A DNA stretch of 64,000 nt from the NCBI GenBank assembly GCA_963773745.1, contig CAVZCL010000004.1:186001-250000 (forward strand). Direction: 5' to 3'. Below, piece after piece: positions 44,617-53,541 of the stretch (position 1 is the first letter of the stretch; each line of letters begins with the position of its first letter). The position numbers were made by a program, and so were the translations under genes. The DNA comes from UBA5069 sp963773745 (GTDB lineage: Bacteria; Chloroflexota; Anaerolineae; Caldilineales; Caldilineaceae). Under the pieces are notes generated by a model that worked only from the letters and a program-made list of their open reading frames with translations, was not told the origin of the DNA and searched no databases.

Positions 44617-45852
44617 CTACCGATATTCATCCACGGCCTCGTACATCGCCAGAATGTTCTCGGGCGGTACGTCGGGCAGGATATTGTGCACGGTGTTGAA
44701 GACGAAGCCGCCGCCCGGGGCAAAGGTTTCGATGTTGCGGCGGGTATGCTCCTTCACCTCCTCGGGCGTGCCGCGGTTGAGCACTGCGCGCGTGTCGCAG
44801 CCGCCGCCCCAAAAGGTGACATCCTTGCCGAAGGCGGCCTTGAGCTTCTCCGGCTCCATGTCGCGCGAAGAGATCTGCACCGGGTTGATGATTTCGAAGC
44901 CGGCGTCGATCAAATCGGGCAGAAGCTTGTAGATGGAGCCGCACGAGTGCAGGAAGGTATGCATCTGGCTGTGCTGCTTGACGTAATCGGTAAGGATGCG
45001 CTGGCGCGGCTTGATGAGCGCACGGTAGGTCTTGGGCGACATGAAGGGGCCGTGGTCGGTGCCCAGGTCGTCGCCAAAGCGCACGATGTCGGCCACGTCG
45101 CCCACGGCGTTGCAGACGTTTTCCAGGGTGGCCAGGTGGCGCTCCATGAGCGCATCCAGCAAACCCTCGACGGCAGCCGGTGTCGTCACCAGGTCCGCCA
45201 GGAAGTTGTCAATGCGGCGCAGAAAGGTGCCCCACTCGAAGAGATTGCAGCCCACCACAATCATCAGCGCGCGGTCGGATGTTGCGCGCAGGTGCAGAGC
45301 GCGGGCGCGCAGGTCATCCCAGAAGCCGGGTTCGCTCGCGTGGTCCCACGGGCTGTGCACCAGCCCCGACCAGAGCACGTGGCCCATGGCGGTGTCGAGG
45401 CCGCTGTAGTCGGCGGGGTAGCCGTCGAGATAGGGGAAGCAGGTCTGATCGAAGAAGTTGGCGCCGAGGGGCATGGTGGCAATGCGCGTGCCGTCTGGCG
45501 CATAGGCGTCCCACGCACCATCTTCTGTTTGCACCGGTTTGAACCAGGCGGGGAACTTGACGGTGGGGCCTTCGGGCAGGGTGAAGTCGGCCCAGTCGCT
45601 CGGCTGATCATTAAAGGCACGGCCGATGTCGATAGCGTCGACGTGGAACTGGTCGAGGATGCTCTCATCGGGTTGGGCCAGCTGCTGCACCACGTCATAG
45701 ACAAGCGTGGGCTTCTCAACGCCCATCTTCTGCAGCAGTTTGTGGTAGGCAATGGCCGAGATGCCGCTGCTGGGCGTTGCGCTCAGATCCAGCGGGAGGC
45801 CGTCGGGTTCCTGGTGGTTGATTGCAGCCAGCACTCGTTCGCGCGAGTTCAT
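44617..45852 (-). CDS. UROD-family (MtaA/CmuA-like) methyltransferase
   Basis: This 411-residue member of the uroporphyrinogen decarboxylase superfamily carries the zinc-site motif of corrinoid methyltransferases in FLHSCGSIYKLLPDLIDAG (HxCGxxxxLLxxL) and GGGCDTRAVLNRG. True HemE features are missing and the partner is a corrinoid protein, so methyl transfer to or from cobalamin is the likely reaction. The substrate is unknown. Such genes are abundant in sugar-using bacteria without known function. ATG 45852 has AAAGGAG 7 nt upstream; the longer open frame is discarded. It follows the rbs-type transporter in the same direction. Confidence 0.88.
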   Translation of the reverse strand: MNSRERVLAAINHQEPDGLPLDLSATPSSGISAIAYHKLLQKMGVEKPTLVYDVVQQLAQPDESILDQFHVDAIDIGRAFNDQPSDWADFTLPEGPTVKFPAWFKPVQTEDGAWDAYAPDGTRIATMPLGANFFDQTCFPYLDGYPADYSGLDTAMGHVLWSGLVHSPWDHASEPGFWDDLRARALHLRATSDRALMIVVGCNLFEWGTFLRRIDNFLADLVTTPAAVEGLLDALMERHLATLENVCNAVGDVADIVRFGDDLGTDHGPFMSPKTYRALIKPRQRILTDYVKQHSQMHTFLHSCGSIYKLLPDLIDAGFEIINPVQISSRDMEPEKLKAAFGKDVTFWGGGCDTRAVLNRGTPEEVKEHTRRNIETFAPGGGFVFNTVHNILPDVPPENILAMYEAVDEYR

Positions 45853-45964
45853 GGCGGCTCCTTTCTTGTTGCGCGGCGGGGGGTGGTGAGAAACAATTGA
45901 AAATTGACGATTGAGTATTGGTTGATTGGCGTTTGGTGCGCCATCTCGCAAGAACGTTGCATTT

Positions 45965-46040
45965 CGTAGCGGCGGCTTCAGCCGCCGTTGGCATGGTACG
46001 CGTCGCGTCCTGGAGTACGGCGGCTGAAGCCGCCGCTACG
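45965..46040. repeat. GTAGCGGCGGCTTCAGCC element, copy 2
   Basis: Perfect 24-bp arms (45965-45988 and 46017-46040) flank a 28-nt centre containing ACGCGTCGCG. It is followed at 46052-46075 by a lone half (CTTTGCGCCTTTGCGTCG) of a CGCAAAGG element that has no left arm, as if truncated. Just upstream (45890-45935) is the AATTGAAAATTGACGATTG phrase. Confidence 0.9.
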
Positions 46041-46084
46041 GATCCTTCGCGCGCTCTTTGCGCCTTTGCGTCGTAGGTGTTTTG

Positions 46085-47590
46085 CTATGCCAAATAGGAA
46101 CCGATTTCATTGGCCACGTCGTCATAGGGGCGTGGGGTGGCGCCGTCGTTGCGCACTTCGCCCACAATTTTGTAATCGCGGAAGACCAGTATGCGGCGCG
46201 CCACGTTGATAATCTCGGGCATGTCCGACGAGATGAGGATGATGGATTTCCCCTCTTCTGCAGCCAGATTCCAGATGAGCTGGTGGATGTACTCCTTGGC
46301 GCCAATGTCCACGCCGATGGTGGGCTCGTCGATGATCAGCAGGTCGCACTGCGCCGCCAGCCATTTGCCAATACTGACCTTTTGCTGATTGCCGCCGCTG
46401 AGGCTGTTCACCTGCTGGTCAATGCCCGTCGCGCGAATCTCCAGCGCGCCCATAAAGTGCTGCGCCGTGCGCGATTCTTCGTTGAGGCGAATTGCACGCC
46501 AGCGATTGACCATGCGATTCCACACGGTGACAGTGGTGTTCGCCTTGATGGTTGCGCCCAGTATCAACCCCTTCTCCTTGCGGTTCTCGGAGACGTAACC
46601 CATGCGGTGGGTGTAGAGACTGTCGGCCATGCTGTGAATGGCGGTGGGCTGCCCATTGATGAGCACCTCGCCTTTGTCCTTGCGATCCTCGCCGATGAGA
46701 AGCTGCGCGAGTTCTGTACGGCCCGAACCCACCAGGCCGTAGAAGCCGAGAATCTCGCCCTTGTAGAGGCTGAAGTTGACATTGTTGAAGCGGCCGTACT
46801 GCGTGACGTCGCGCGCCTCCAGCGCAACGTTCTCTCTGTCCACGTGCAGCTCGCCCAGCGAGGTGGTGCGCGCCTCGCGGCCGATCATCATGCGCACGAT
46901 GTCCACCTTGGCAAGCTCGCGCGTGGGGACCGTGCCAATGTGCTGGCCGTCGCGCAGCACAGTGACCATATCGGCCACCTGCAGTACTTCCTCCAGCTTG
47001 TGGGTGACGAAGAGGATGGTGACGCCGCCATCCACAATCTTGCGCAGCAGGCCAAGCAGATTCTGCGTCTCGTGGCGGGTGAGCGCCGAGGTCGGCTCGT
47101 CGAGCACGAGAATGCGCGCGTCGGAGGAGAGCGCACGCGCAATCATGATGAGCTGCTTCTGTGCGGCGCTCAGACTACCCACGAGCGCTGTGGGCGCAAT
47201 CTCCAGCCCCACCATGCGTGTGAAGCGCTCGGCGTCGGCGTTGATCTGCGCCCACTGCAGACGCCCGCCGCTGAAGTAGCGATCGAGCTTGTCGAGCATG
47301 ATGTTTTCGGCCACCGTGCTCTTGGGGATGACCTGAATCTCCTGGCTGACAAGGTTGATGCCCCGCGCCAGCGCGCTGCTGTAGCTGCGCAGCGCCAGCC
47401 GCTCGCCGTCAAGCAACACGTCGCCTTCGTCCGGCGTGTAGATGCCGCAAATGATTTTGATTAGGGTGCTTTTGCCTGCGCCGTTTTCGCCGACGAGGGC
47501 GTGGATTTCGCCTGGGTTGAAGGTGACCGAAATATCGGCCAGCGCCTTGACGCCCGGGAAGGACTTGCTCACGTGCTGGATTTCAAGCAT
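46085..47590 (-). CDS. Sugar ABC transporter ATPase, RbsA type (double ATPase)
   Basis: This is the 501-residue energising subunit of a CUT2 importer with two ATPase halves. The first has Walker A GENGAGKST, signature LSAAQKQ and LVLDEPTSALT. The second has a degenerate GLVGSGRTE P-loop, LSGGNQQK and LIIDEPTIGVDIGAKEYIH. This asymmetry is normal in RbsA/XylG/MglA. It is third in the C-B-A gene order on the minus strand, after the binding protein, with a hairpin between them. Confidence 0.96.
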   Translation of the reverse strand: MLEIQHVSKSFPGVKALADISVTFNPGEIHALVGENGAGKSTLIKIICGIYTPDEGDVLLDGERLALRSYSSALARGINLVSQEIQVIPKSTVAENIMLDKLDRYFSGGRLQWAQINADAERFTRMVGLEIAPTALVGSLSAAQKQLIMIARALSSDARILVLDEPTSALTRHETQNLLGLLRKIVDGGVTILFVTHKLEEVLQVADMVTVLRDGQHIGTVPTRELAKVDIVRMMIGREARTTSLGELHVDRENVALEARDVTQYGRFNNVNFSLYKGEILGFYGLVGSGRTELAQLLIGEDRKDKGEVLINGQPTAIHSMADSLYTHRMGYVSENRKEKGLILGATIKANTTVTVWNRMVNRWRAIRLNEESRTAQHFMGALEIRATGIDQQVNSLSGGNQQKVSIGKWLAAQCDLLIIDEPTIGVDIGAKEYIHQLIWNLAAEEGKSIILISSDMPEIINVARRILVFRDYKIVGEVRNDGATPRPYDDVANEIGSYLA

Positions 47591-47614
47591 ACCGCCCTGC
47601 TCCTGCCTGCTGAT

Positions 47615-47647
47615 CGGGAGGGAGACGATGGTATCGTCTCCCTCCCG
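47615..47647. repeat. Intercistronic hairpin after binding-protein gene
   Basis: CGGGAGGGAGACGAT (47615-47629) pairs perfectly with 47633-47647 across GGT. It is placed after the RbsB-type gene and before the ATPase gene, like the hairpin at 13192-13234, so it probably stabilises or terminates the binding-protein message. Confidence 0.8.
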
Positions 47648-47669
47648 CTTCCGGGGCCTGCAAATCTGC

Positions 47670-48773
47670 TTACTTGACGAGATACTTGGTGGTCAGCTCG
47701 TCCTTGATCTGCGCCGTCACGGCCAGAATGTCGTCGTTGTAGGTCTCAAGGTTGTCCTTGGTGGCAAAGGCAAAGCCGGCGTCCACAAAGTAGACGTCGG
47801 GGGCAGGCGTCCAACCCTCGGACATGAGTTGGAGCAACATCAGGCTCAGGTAGCCGTGGCCGTAGGGGTTCTGGACAATCGTGCCGTCCATGACGCCGTT
47901 GGCAATCGCTTCCATGACGATGGCATCGGTGTCAATGCCCACGGAGTGAATCACGCGCTCGCCGCCCTTGTCCTTGTACTCGGTCAGCGCCTGGGCAATG
48001 GCCACTGTGGGGTTGTAGCCCGTAGCGATGATGCCGTCCACTGTGTCGATGTTCGCGGCCAGCGCATCGCTCACCTTCTGCAGCGCTTCCTGCGCGCTCG
48101 TCATGCCGGCCACTTCCTGGATGATTGTGACATCCGGGTACTTGGCCACAACTTCTTCAATGCCTTCCTTGCGCAGGACGGTGTTGGGGTCCTCGAGCAC
48201 CTCGAGCACGTTGATGATATTGCCCTTTTCGCCCATGGCCTTGATCAGCTGCTCAGTGGCTTCCATGGCTGCAACCTTGACGTCGGTGGCAACGGCAAAG
48301 CTGGCCGAGGTGGGCTGCAGGGTGGTGGTGCCGAAGTTGGCAATGTGGATGCCGCGCTGGGTCAGTTCCTCATAGAGGCTGTTCGCGCCGCTGGCGTCGG
48401 CCGGGTAGACGCTGAAGGCGTTGAAGCCGTTGGCGGCCAGCGCTTCCATGCGCTGATTCTGGCTGTCCTGCTTCCAGTCGGGGCCGAGCTGCTTTTCGAC
48501 GGTAATGCCGGTGTCGGCCTCGAAGGCCTCAACGCCCTTGCGCACATCCTCAAAGTAGGGGTGGGGCGCCGGGGCATACCAGACGGGCTTGAAGTCGCCG
48601 GCGGCGGGAGCGTCAGCCTCTTCGGCTGGGGCTGCGGTCTCGGCGGGGGCTGCCGCTGCATCAGCAGCCGGCGCAGCCGCGGGCGCGGCCGGGGCCACAC
48701 AGCCCATGAGCGCGCTTGTCAGCAGGGCAATCAGAAGAAAGAGCGAAACAACGCGCAACTGTTTACGATTCAT
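47670..48773 (-). CDS. Sugar-binding lipoprotein, RbsB type
   Basis: The 367-residue CUT2 binding protein has signal peptide MNRKQLRVVSLFLLIALLTS ending in the lipobox LMGC, an Ala/Pro linker and the periplasmic-binding-protein type 1 fold (YFEDVRKGVEAFEADTGITV, ALAANGFNAFSVYPADASGA, VDGIIATGYNPTVAIAQAL). AAGGAGAT precedes the ATG. The ligand is unknown; the downstream L-fuconate dehydratase and L-fucose dehydrogenase-like genes suggest L-fucose, D-arabinose or a methylated derivative. Confidence 0.94.
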   Translation of the reverse strand: MNRKQLRVVSLFLLIALLTSALMGCVAPAAPAAAPAADAAAAPAETAAPAEEADAPAAGDFKPVWYAPAPHPYFEDVRKGVEAFEADTGITVEKQLGPDWKQDSQNQRMEALAANGFNAFSVYPADASGANSLYEELTQRGIHIANFGTTTLQPTSASFAVATDVKVAAMEATEQLIKAMGEKGNIINVLEVLEDPNTVLRKEGIEEVVAKYPDVTIIQEVAGMTSAQEALQKVSDALAANIDTVDGIIATGYNPTVAIAQALTEYKDKGGERVIHSVGIDTDAIVMEAIANGVMDGTIVQNPYGHGYLSLMLLQLMSEGWTPAPDVYFVDAGFAFATKDNLETYNDDILAVTAQIKDELTTKYLVK

Positions 48774-48922
48774 GGTTCATCTCCTTAGGATTTCTCGTGG
48801 TCATCGTTGATTCACAAGCCAACCTGCATACAATGCTGGGGTGGAATCGGGAATCAGGGTTTCGATGGACGCTCCTTTCCTGGCCCAGGCTGATCGCTGG
48901 GCGCATTGCGATGTGCAATCAA

Positions 48923-49981
48923 CTATGTAGGGCCGATGGAACCTGCAGCCGCTGTGGCGTTGGCCGCCGTGCTGCGTTGCGCACGGTTGCTCATCCACAT
49001 GCGAATGCTTTCCACCGAAACGGCCAGCAGAATGATGATGCCCAGGAAGGTCTGCTCGAAGTAGACGTTGACATTGAGCATGACCAACCCGTTCTTGATG
49101 AGCGTGAGCATGATGGCGCTGGCGAACATGCCCAGCGCCGAGAATTCACCGCCCGAAAGCGCCGTGCCGCCGATGATGGCCACGGCAAAGGAGTAGATGA
49201 GCCAGTCGCTGCCGGTGGAGGGCTGCGCTGAGCCCATGCGCGATATCCACAGCACGCCCGCCAGCGCCGCAAAGAAACCCGAAGCCGTGTGCGCCAGCAG
49301 GATCATGTTGTCGGTGCGGATGCCCGAGAGGCGCGCCGCCTCCTGGTTGCCGCCCGTGGCCAGCAGCCGCCGCCCCACCACCGTGTAGCGGAAGAGGTAG
49401 CCCATGAAGGCCAGCACCACAATCATCAGCAGGAAGAGGTAGGGGACGTTGTTGATGTCGCCCTGCCCCAGCCACGTGAAGCCCTTGGGGATGTTGGTGT
49501 AGGGGAAACCCTGCGAGATTCCGGAGACGAGGCCGAAGAAGATGAAGGAGCTCGCCAGCGTTACCACAAAGGAGTTGAGTTTGGAACGCACGATGATGAT
49601 GCCGTTGAAAAAACCCGCAGCCATGCCCACGCTCAGTGCAATGAGCGTGCCCCAGATCGGGTTCCAGCCCATGGTGTCCATAGCCCAGCCGCCTATCACC
49701 ACCGCGAGGCCGCCAATCGCCCCCAGCGAGAGGTTCATATCGCCGATGACGACCACAATCGCCTGCCCCAGCGCAATGAAGGCATAGAGCGAGGCCGTGC
49801 GCGAGACGTTGTAGAGATTGAAGGGTGTGAGGAAGCTGTCGTTGCTGAGTGCAAAGATGATGAAGAGGACAAGGGTCGCGAGCAGGACGCTGGTGTCGCT
49901 GCGGCGAAAGATGTTGCGCCAGCCGCCGCTGCGTTGGGCCGGCGCAGGGGATGTGGATGGGACGGGTGCGGATTGGGCCAT
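48923..49981 (-). CDS. Sugar ABC transporter permease, RbsC type
   Basis: The 352-residue CUT2 permease has about nine helices and the family segments ALGQAIVVVIGDMNLSLGAI (normally GGIDLSVG), FFNGIIIVRSKLNSFVVTLA, RLLATGGNQEAARLSGI and IIGGTALSGGEFSALG. It is the first gene of the C-B-A set on the minus strand, 116 nt after the L-fuconate dehydratase stop. The 149-nt gap to the binding-protein gene shows no clear structure. Confidence 0.94.
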   Translation of the reverse strand: MAQSAPVPSTSPAPAQRSGGWRNIFRRSDTSVLLATLVLFIIFALSNDSFLTPFNLYNVSRTASLYAFIALGQAIVVVIGDMNLSLGAIGGLAVVIGGWAMDTMGWNPIWGTLIALSVGMAAGFFNGIIIVRSKLNSFVVTLASSFIFFGLVSGISQGFPYTNIPKGFTWLGQGDINNVPYLFLLMIVVLAFMGYLFRYTVVGRRLLATGGNQEAARLSGIRTDNMILLAHTASGFFAALAGVLWISRMGSAQPSTGSDWLIYSFAVAIIGGTALSGGEFSALGMFASAIMLTLIKNGLVMLNVNVYFEQTFLGIIILLAVSVESIRMWMSNRAQRSTAANATAAAGSIGPT

Positions 49982-50058
49982 GCGATTGCCTCGTTTGTTT
50001 ATGCGGAATGCAGCGCCCAGAAAGACGCTGTGTCCGTTGGAATGTGAACTGGTTTGAG

Positions 50059-50086
50059 GCGAGGCTTCCGATTTTGGGAGCCTCGC
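50059..50086. terminator. Hairpin between fuconate dehydratase and transporter genes
   Basis: GCGAGGCTTCC (50059-50069) pairs with GGGAGCCTCGC (50076-50086) with one G-T pair. It lies just past the dehydratase stop (minus strand) and shares its arm with the hairpin at 39775-39807. Confidence 0.65.
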
Positions 50087-50097
50087 TGCGATTGCGC

Positions 50098-51330
50098 TTA
50101 CTCGCGCAGATCAGAGCTGCTGCCCGGCGCCTGGGGAATGGCGTAGAGGCCGCCCTCCACATGGGCAGGGTGCAGAAAGTAGTCGCGCAGGTGGGGAATG
50201 TATTCGAGAAAGATCTGCTCGTGGCCCAGTGCAATGTGGTTGAAAAGCACGAGGTGCTGATGGATCTGTCCCATGTCGCCCACGTGGGGCACAACGGGCA
50301 GGCCAAACTTGCGCGCCAGCAAGCTCACGGTAATAAACTCGCTGATGCCGCCGACGCGCGTGCAATCCACCTGCACAAAGTGGGTGGCGCCCGCCTGCAT
50401 GTAATTCTTGAAGAGCACACGGTGGGGAATGTGCTCACCCAGCGCGATCTTCACAGGCGCAATCGCCCGCGCCAATGTCTGGTGCGCCAGCACGTCGTCA
50501 GGGTGGGTGGGCTCCTCAATCCAGTAGGGGGACATCTGCGCCAGCTCCAGGCAAATGCGGACAGCGCGCGGCAGCGTCCACTGCTGGTTGGCGTCGAGCA
50601 TAATGCGTGCGTCGGGGCCGGCCACGTCGCGCACAAGCTGGGCGCGGCGGATGTCGCGCGCGCTTTCGGCGGAACCGACTTTGAGCTTCATGGCGCTGAA
50701 GCCGGCATCCATCGCGCGCAGTACGTTGTCGCGCACCTCGTCGTCGTCATAGTGGAACCAGCCCACCGATGTGTCGTAGCCCGGGTAGCCGCGGTCGAGC
50801 AGGCCGGCACGTTCGCTGCGGCGCACCTGCTCGCCGCGCAGCATGTGAATGACATCATCCGGCTGCAGCACATCTTCAAGATAGGAGAGGTCGAGCAGCG
50901 CAACGACCTGCTCGGGCGTGAGGTCGAGCAGAAGCTTCCAGAGCGGCACGCCGCGCGCCTTGGCCCACAGGTCAAAGCAGGCGTTGGTGATCGAGGCCAG
51001 CGCCAGGTGGACAACGCCCTTGTGCGGGCCGAGCCAGCGCAGCTGGGGGTGGTCGGCAATGGAGCGGAAGACCTGGCCGAAGCCTTCCATGAGCTCCTCA
51101 ATCTCCTGCCCCACGAGAGGGGCCGAGAGCGTCTCGATGGCGTTGCAAACCATTTCGGTGCCCTGGCCCAGCGTGAGCGCGAGGCCAATGCCGGTGAGGC
51201 CACTGTCGCTTTCAAGCTCGGCCACGGCGTAGGCATATTGGGGGTTGGTGTGGATGGCATCCACGCCTTCGCCGGGCTTGAGCTGGAAGCGGGCGTCGCG
51301 CGAGCGAATGCGTGCAATTGTGTGGGCCAT
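50098..51330 (-). CDS. L-fuconate dehydratase-like enolase-superfamily enzyme
   Basis: This enzyme dehydrates L-fuconate to 2-keto-3-deoxy-L-fuconate. The 410-residue protein matches the FucD branch in characteristic segments: LRWLGPHKGVVHLALASITN, FDLWAKARGVPLWKLLLDL, the base motif MKLKVG, metal ligands in MLDANQQW, WIEEPTHPDDVLAH and ALGEHIPHRVLFKNYMQAGA, and the catalytic His in PHVGDMGQIHQHL. ATG 51330 has AGGAGG 6 nt upstream; the longer frame only reads through an inverted repeat. It lies between the rbs-type transporter and an L-fucose-dehydrogenase-like SDR gene, which supports the assignment. Specificity for a stereoisomer is possible. Confidence 0.85.
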   Translation of the reverse strand: MAHTIARIRSRDARFQLKPGEGVDAIHTNPQYAYAVAELESDSGLTGIGLALTLGQGTEMVCNAIETLSAPLVGQEIEELMEGFGQVFRSIADHPQLRWLGPHKGVVHLALASITNACFDLWAKARGVPLWKLLLDLTPEQVVALLDLSYLEDVLQPDDVIHMLRGEQVRRSERAGLLDRGYPGYDTSVGWFHYDDDEVRDNVLRAMDAGFSAMKLKVGSAESARDIRRAQLVRDVAGPDARIMLDANQQWTLPRAVRICLELAQMSPYWIEEPTHPDDVLAHQTLARAIAPVKIALGEHIPHRVLFKNYMQAGATHFVQVDCTRVGGISEFITVSLLARKFGLPVVPHVGDMGQIHQHLVLFNHIALGHEQIFLEYIPHLRDYFLHPAHVEGGLYAIPQAPGSSSDLRE

Positions 51331-51359
51331 GGCGCCTCCTGGCGGCTGGCAAGGCAGAG

Positions 51360-51549
51360 AACTGCTCAACGCAAAGGTGCAAAGGGAGCAAAGAAACGCA
51401 AAGAAACAACATAAGAACAGCAAAGGAATAACACGGGCAAGGCGAAGCTATTGGGTTCCTGACAACGGGGTCCGTCAAGGTTGTTTTTGTTCTTCCTGGC
51501 TTTTCCTTTGCGTTCCTTTGCCCCTTTGCGCCCTTGCGTTGAGCAGTTG
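51360..51549. repeat. Diverged inverted repeat, CGCAAAGG family
   Basis: The left arm AACTGCTCAACGCAAAGG (from 51360) and the right arm ending CGTTGAGCAGTT (51549) pair with scattered mismatches. The ~60-nt centre is mostly unpaired. It fills the gap between the dehydratase start and the SDR stop and looks like an older, decayed copy. Confidence 0.85.
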
Positions 51550-51555
51550 CTCTGT

Positions 51556-52374
51556 TTAGTGCAGCTTGCGGTAGCCGAGTTCGGCGCCGCCGGAGACGGG
51601 CAGCGCCACGCCGGTGAGAAAGCGGGCGTGGTCGGAGAGCAGGAAGAGAGCCACATCGGCCACCACGTCACCCTCGGGGCAGAAACCCAGCGCGTGGATG
51701 TGGTTAAGAAAGTACTCGGCGCGGTCGGGGTGGGGCTGCTCGGCCACCCACTCGCGCAGGAGCGGCGTCCACACTGCGGCGGGGCAAATGGCGTTGACGC
51801 GAATGCCATAGGGGGCGTAGTCGAGCGCCATGGCCTTGGTCATGGAGATGAGGCCGCCCTTGGTCGCCACATAGGCGGCGTGGTTTTCCTGCCCCATGAG
51901 CCCCACCATGCTGGCCGTGTTGAGAATGGAGCCGCGCGTGGCCTTGAGCGCCTCAATGCCGGCGCGCGTCGTGTAGAGAATGCTCTTGAGGTTAATGGCG
52001 AAGAGCAGGTCCCACTGCGCATCGCTGGTCTCGTGCAGCGGCTTGGAGGGGCTGCTGAGGCCGGCGTTGTTGTGAATGGCGTCAATGCGGCCGCACTGCT
52101 CCAGTGTGGCTGCAATCGCCGCCTCAACTGAGGGAGACGAGGCCAAATCGCACTCGATGGCGTGGCCGGGCGGGCCGTCGAGCAGCGCCAGTGTCTCCTG
52201 CGCCGCAGGCAGGTTGATGTCGGCAATTGCCACTGTGGCGCCGGCGCGCGCGTAGGCGAGCGCACACTCGCGCCCAATGCCCATGCCGCCGCCGGTGAGG
52301 AAGATGACCTTGCCCGCAAGCAGCCCCCCGCCGGCTGCGCCCGTTGCGCCAGCCGTACCGTAATCAGCGCTCAT
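51556..52374 (-). CDS. SDR oxidoreductase, L-fucose dehydrogenase-like
   Basis: This is a classical short-chain dehydrogenase of 272 residues: TGGGMGIG (about 28-35) for NAD(P), NNAG, catalytic Ser in NTASMVGLMG and AAYVATKG (YxxxK). The segments ALDYAPYGIRVNAICPAAVW, TPLLREW and the end VSGGAELGY resemble the L-fucose dehydrogenase/HSD17B14 group, which oxidises L-fucose to the lactone. With the adjoining fuconate dehydratase this gives two steps of the oxidative L-fucose pathway; a 2-keto-3-deoxy-fuconate dehydrogenase is the alternative. The ATG has GAGGGG upstream and overlaps the preceding stop by 4 nt. Confidence 0.82.
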   Translation of the reverse strand: MSADYGTAGATGAAGGGLLAGKVIFLTGGGMGIGRECALAYARAGATVAIADINLPAAQETLALLDGPPGHAIECDLASSPSVEAAIAATLEQCGRIDAIHNNAGLSSPSKPLHETSDAQWDLLFAINLKSILYTTRAGIEALKATRGSILNTASMVGLMGQENHAAYVATKGGLISMTKAMALDYAPYGIRVNAICPAAVWTPLLREWVAEQPHPDRAEYFLNHIHALGFCPEGDVVADVALFLLSDHARFLTGVALPVSGGAELGYRKLH

Positions 52375-53541
52375 GCTCGCCCCTCAAGTGCAGGCGCAGC
52401 GCCCGCCACAATTTCGGCAATCTGCTTCCTCATGCGCGCCAATGCGGTGTCAATCTCAACTTCGCCCACCATGGCAGCCTGCACTGTGCGCCAGAGAACC
52501 TCTTCAATTTCGGGGTAGCGCGCCAGCTTGGGGGGGATGACCACTGTGTCGATGGCCGCCTCAAGCAGATGCAGGCGCTCGGCCTCAACGGGCTGGGCGA
52601 CGGCGCGGATGGTCTGCCATGACGGACGCGCGCACTGGTACGGAGCCGCGCTGCGCCTCGAGCATCTGCTGCTCTGGCGCCGTCAGGAAGCGGAGCAGCG
52701 CCAGCGCCTCGGGCTTGCCCTGCGCCGGCATGGGTGAGCGCAAAGGTGTGGCTGCCGCCATAGACATGGCTCTCGCCGGTGGGGCCCACAGGGTAGAGGG
52801 CGAGTGCAAAGTCGTCGCGTACGGGCGAATCGTCGGCCACGTAGTCGCCATAGTAGCCGGGCCAATCGCCCACAAAGGCTGCGCCGCGGTTGCGGAAGCA
52901 ATCATGCACACGGTCATAGTGCCACTGGGTAATTTGGGGCGGCACAAGGCCATCGCGCCAGCAATCGCGGCAGGAGCGAGAGTGCCCAGCGCCCGCCTTC
53001 ATTCTCAATGTCCGGTACAAGGTTGGCCGGGAAGAGAGACGCGCCGGCCGATTCGCACAGTTCGTAGAAGGTGCCGAAGAGGCCAGAGTCCATACCGGGA
53101 AAGACGAAGCCGTAACAGTCGGGCGGGGCATTGAGCGCACGCGCCTGCGCAACAAGCTCATCCCATGTGGCGGGAGGGCGCTCCACAAGGTCTGTGCGAT
53201 AGTGGAGGAGGCGCACGTCCACGTTGCGCGGCAGGGCGTAGAGCGCGCCATCAATGCGCGCAAGTTCAATCAGGCGCGGCAGGAAATCGGCCAGTTCATC
53301 GGCAGCCAGCAGTCCATCGAGCGGCGCAAGAAAGCGCAGCTGCGAGGGCGCGGTACTTGGTGTGCGTGGAGACGAGATCATAGTCGGCGGTGGGCAGCGC
53401 TTCGAGGTGCGCGTTGAGGGCGGGGTGGTCGGCGCTGAAGGCCACATCGACAGCAATGCCGGTCTCCTGCGTAAAGGCGGGCAAGCGCGCGTAGAGCGCA
53501 TCGTACATGGGGCCGGCAATGAGGGCGACGCGCAGGGTCAT
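52371..53541 (-). CDS. Family-1 solute-binding protein without signal peptide (four frame changes)
   Basis: The pieces join into one protein of about 390 residues with the ABC sugar-binding fold: TLRVALIAGPMYDALYARLP, then LDGLLAADELADFLPRLIEL, YALPRNVDVRLLHYRTDLVE and RPPATWDELVAQARALN, later AFVGDWPGYYGDYV, ALLRFLTAPEQQMLEAQRGS and a helical end. Frame changes lie near 53340, 52985, 52735 and 52620. The start MTLRVALIAG leads straight into the first beta strand, with no signal peptide or lipobox. It is coupled by 4-nt overlaps to the GntR gene upstream and the SDR gene downstream. It could be a cytosolic sensor, or have lost its leader. Decay is possible given the number of breaks. Confidence 0.7.

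Noticed and set aside
44617..45852. Genuine uroporphyrinogen decarboxylase (hemE)
   Set aside because: The HxCG zinc-type motif and the corrinoid protein partner fit the methyltransferase branch, and no other tetrapyrrole synthesis gene is nearby.
51331..51423. Hydrophobic N-terminal extension of the fuconate dehydratase resembling a signal peptide
   Set aside because: The LFLCCFFAFLC-like stretch comes from reading the CGCAAAGG repeat arm. The AGGAGG-preceded ATG at 51330 gives the normal cytosolic start.
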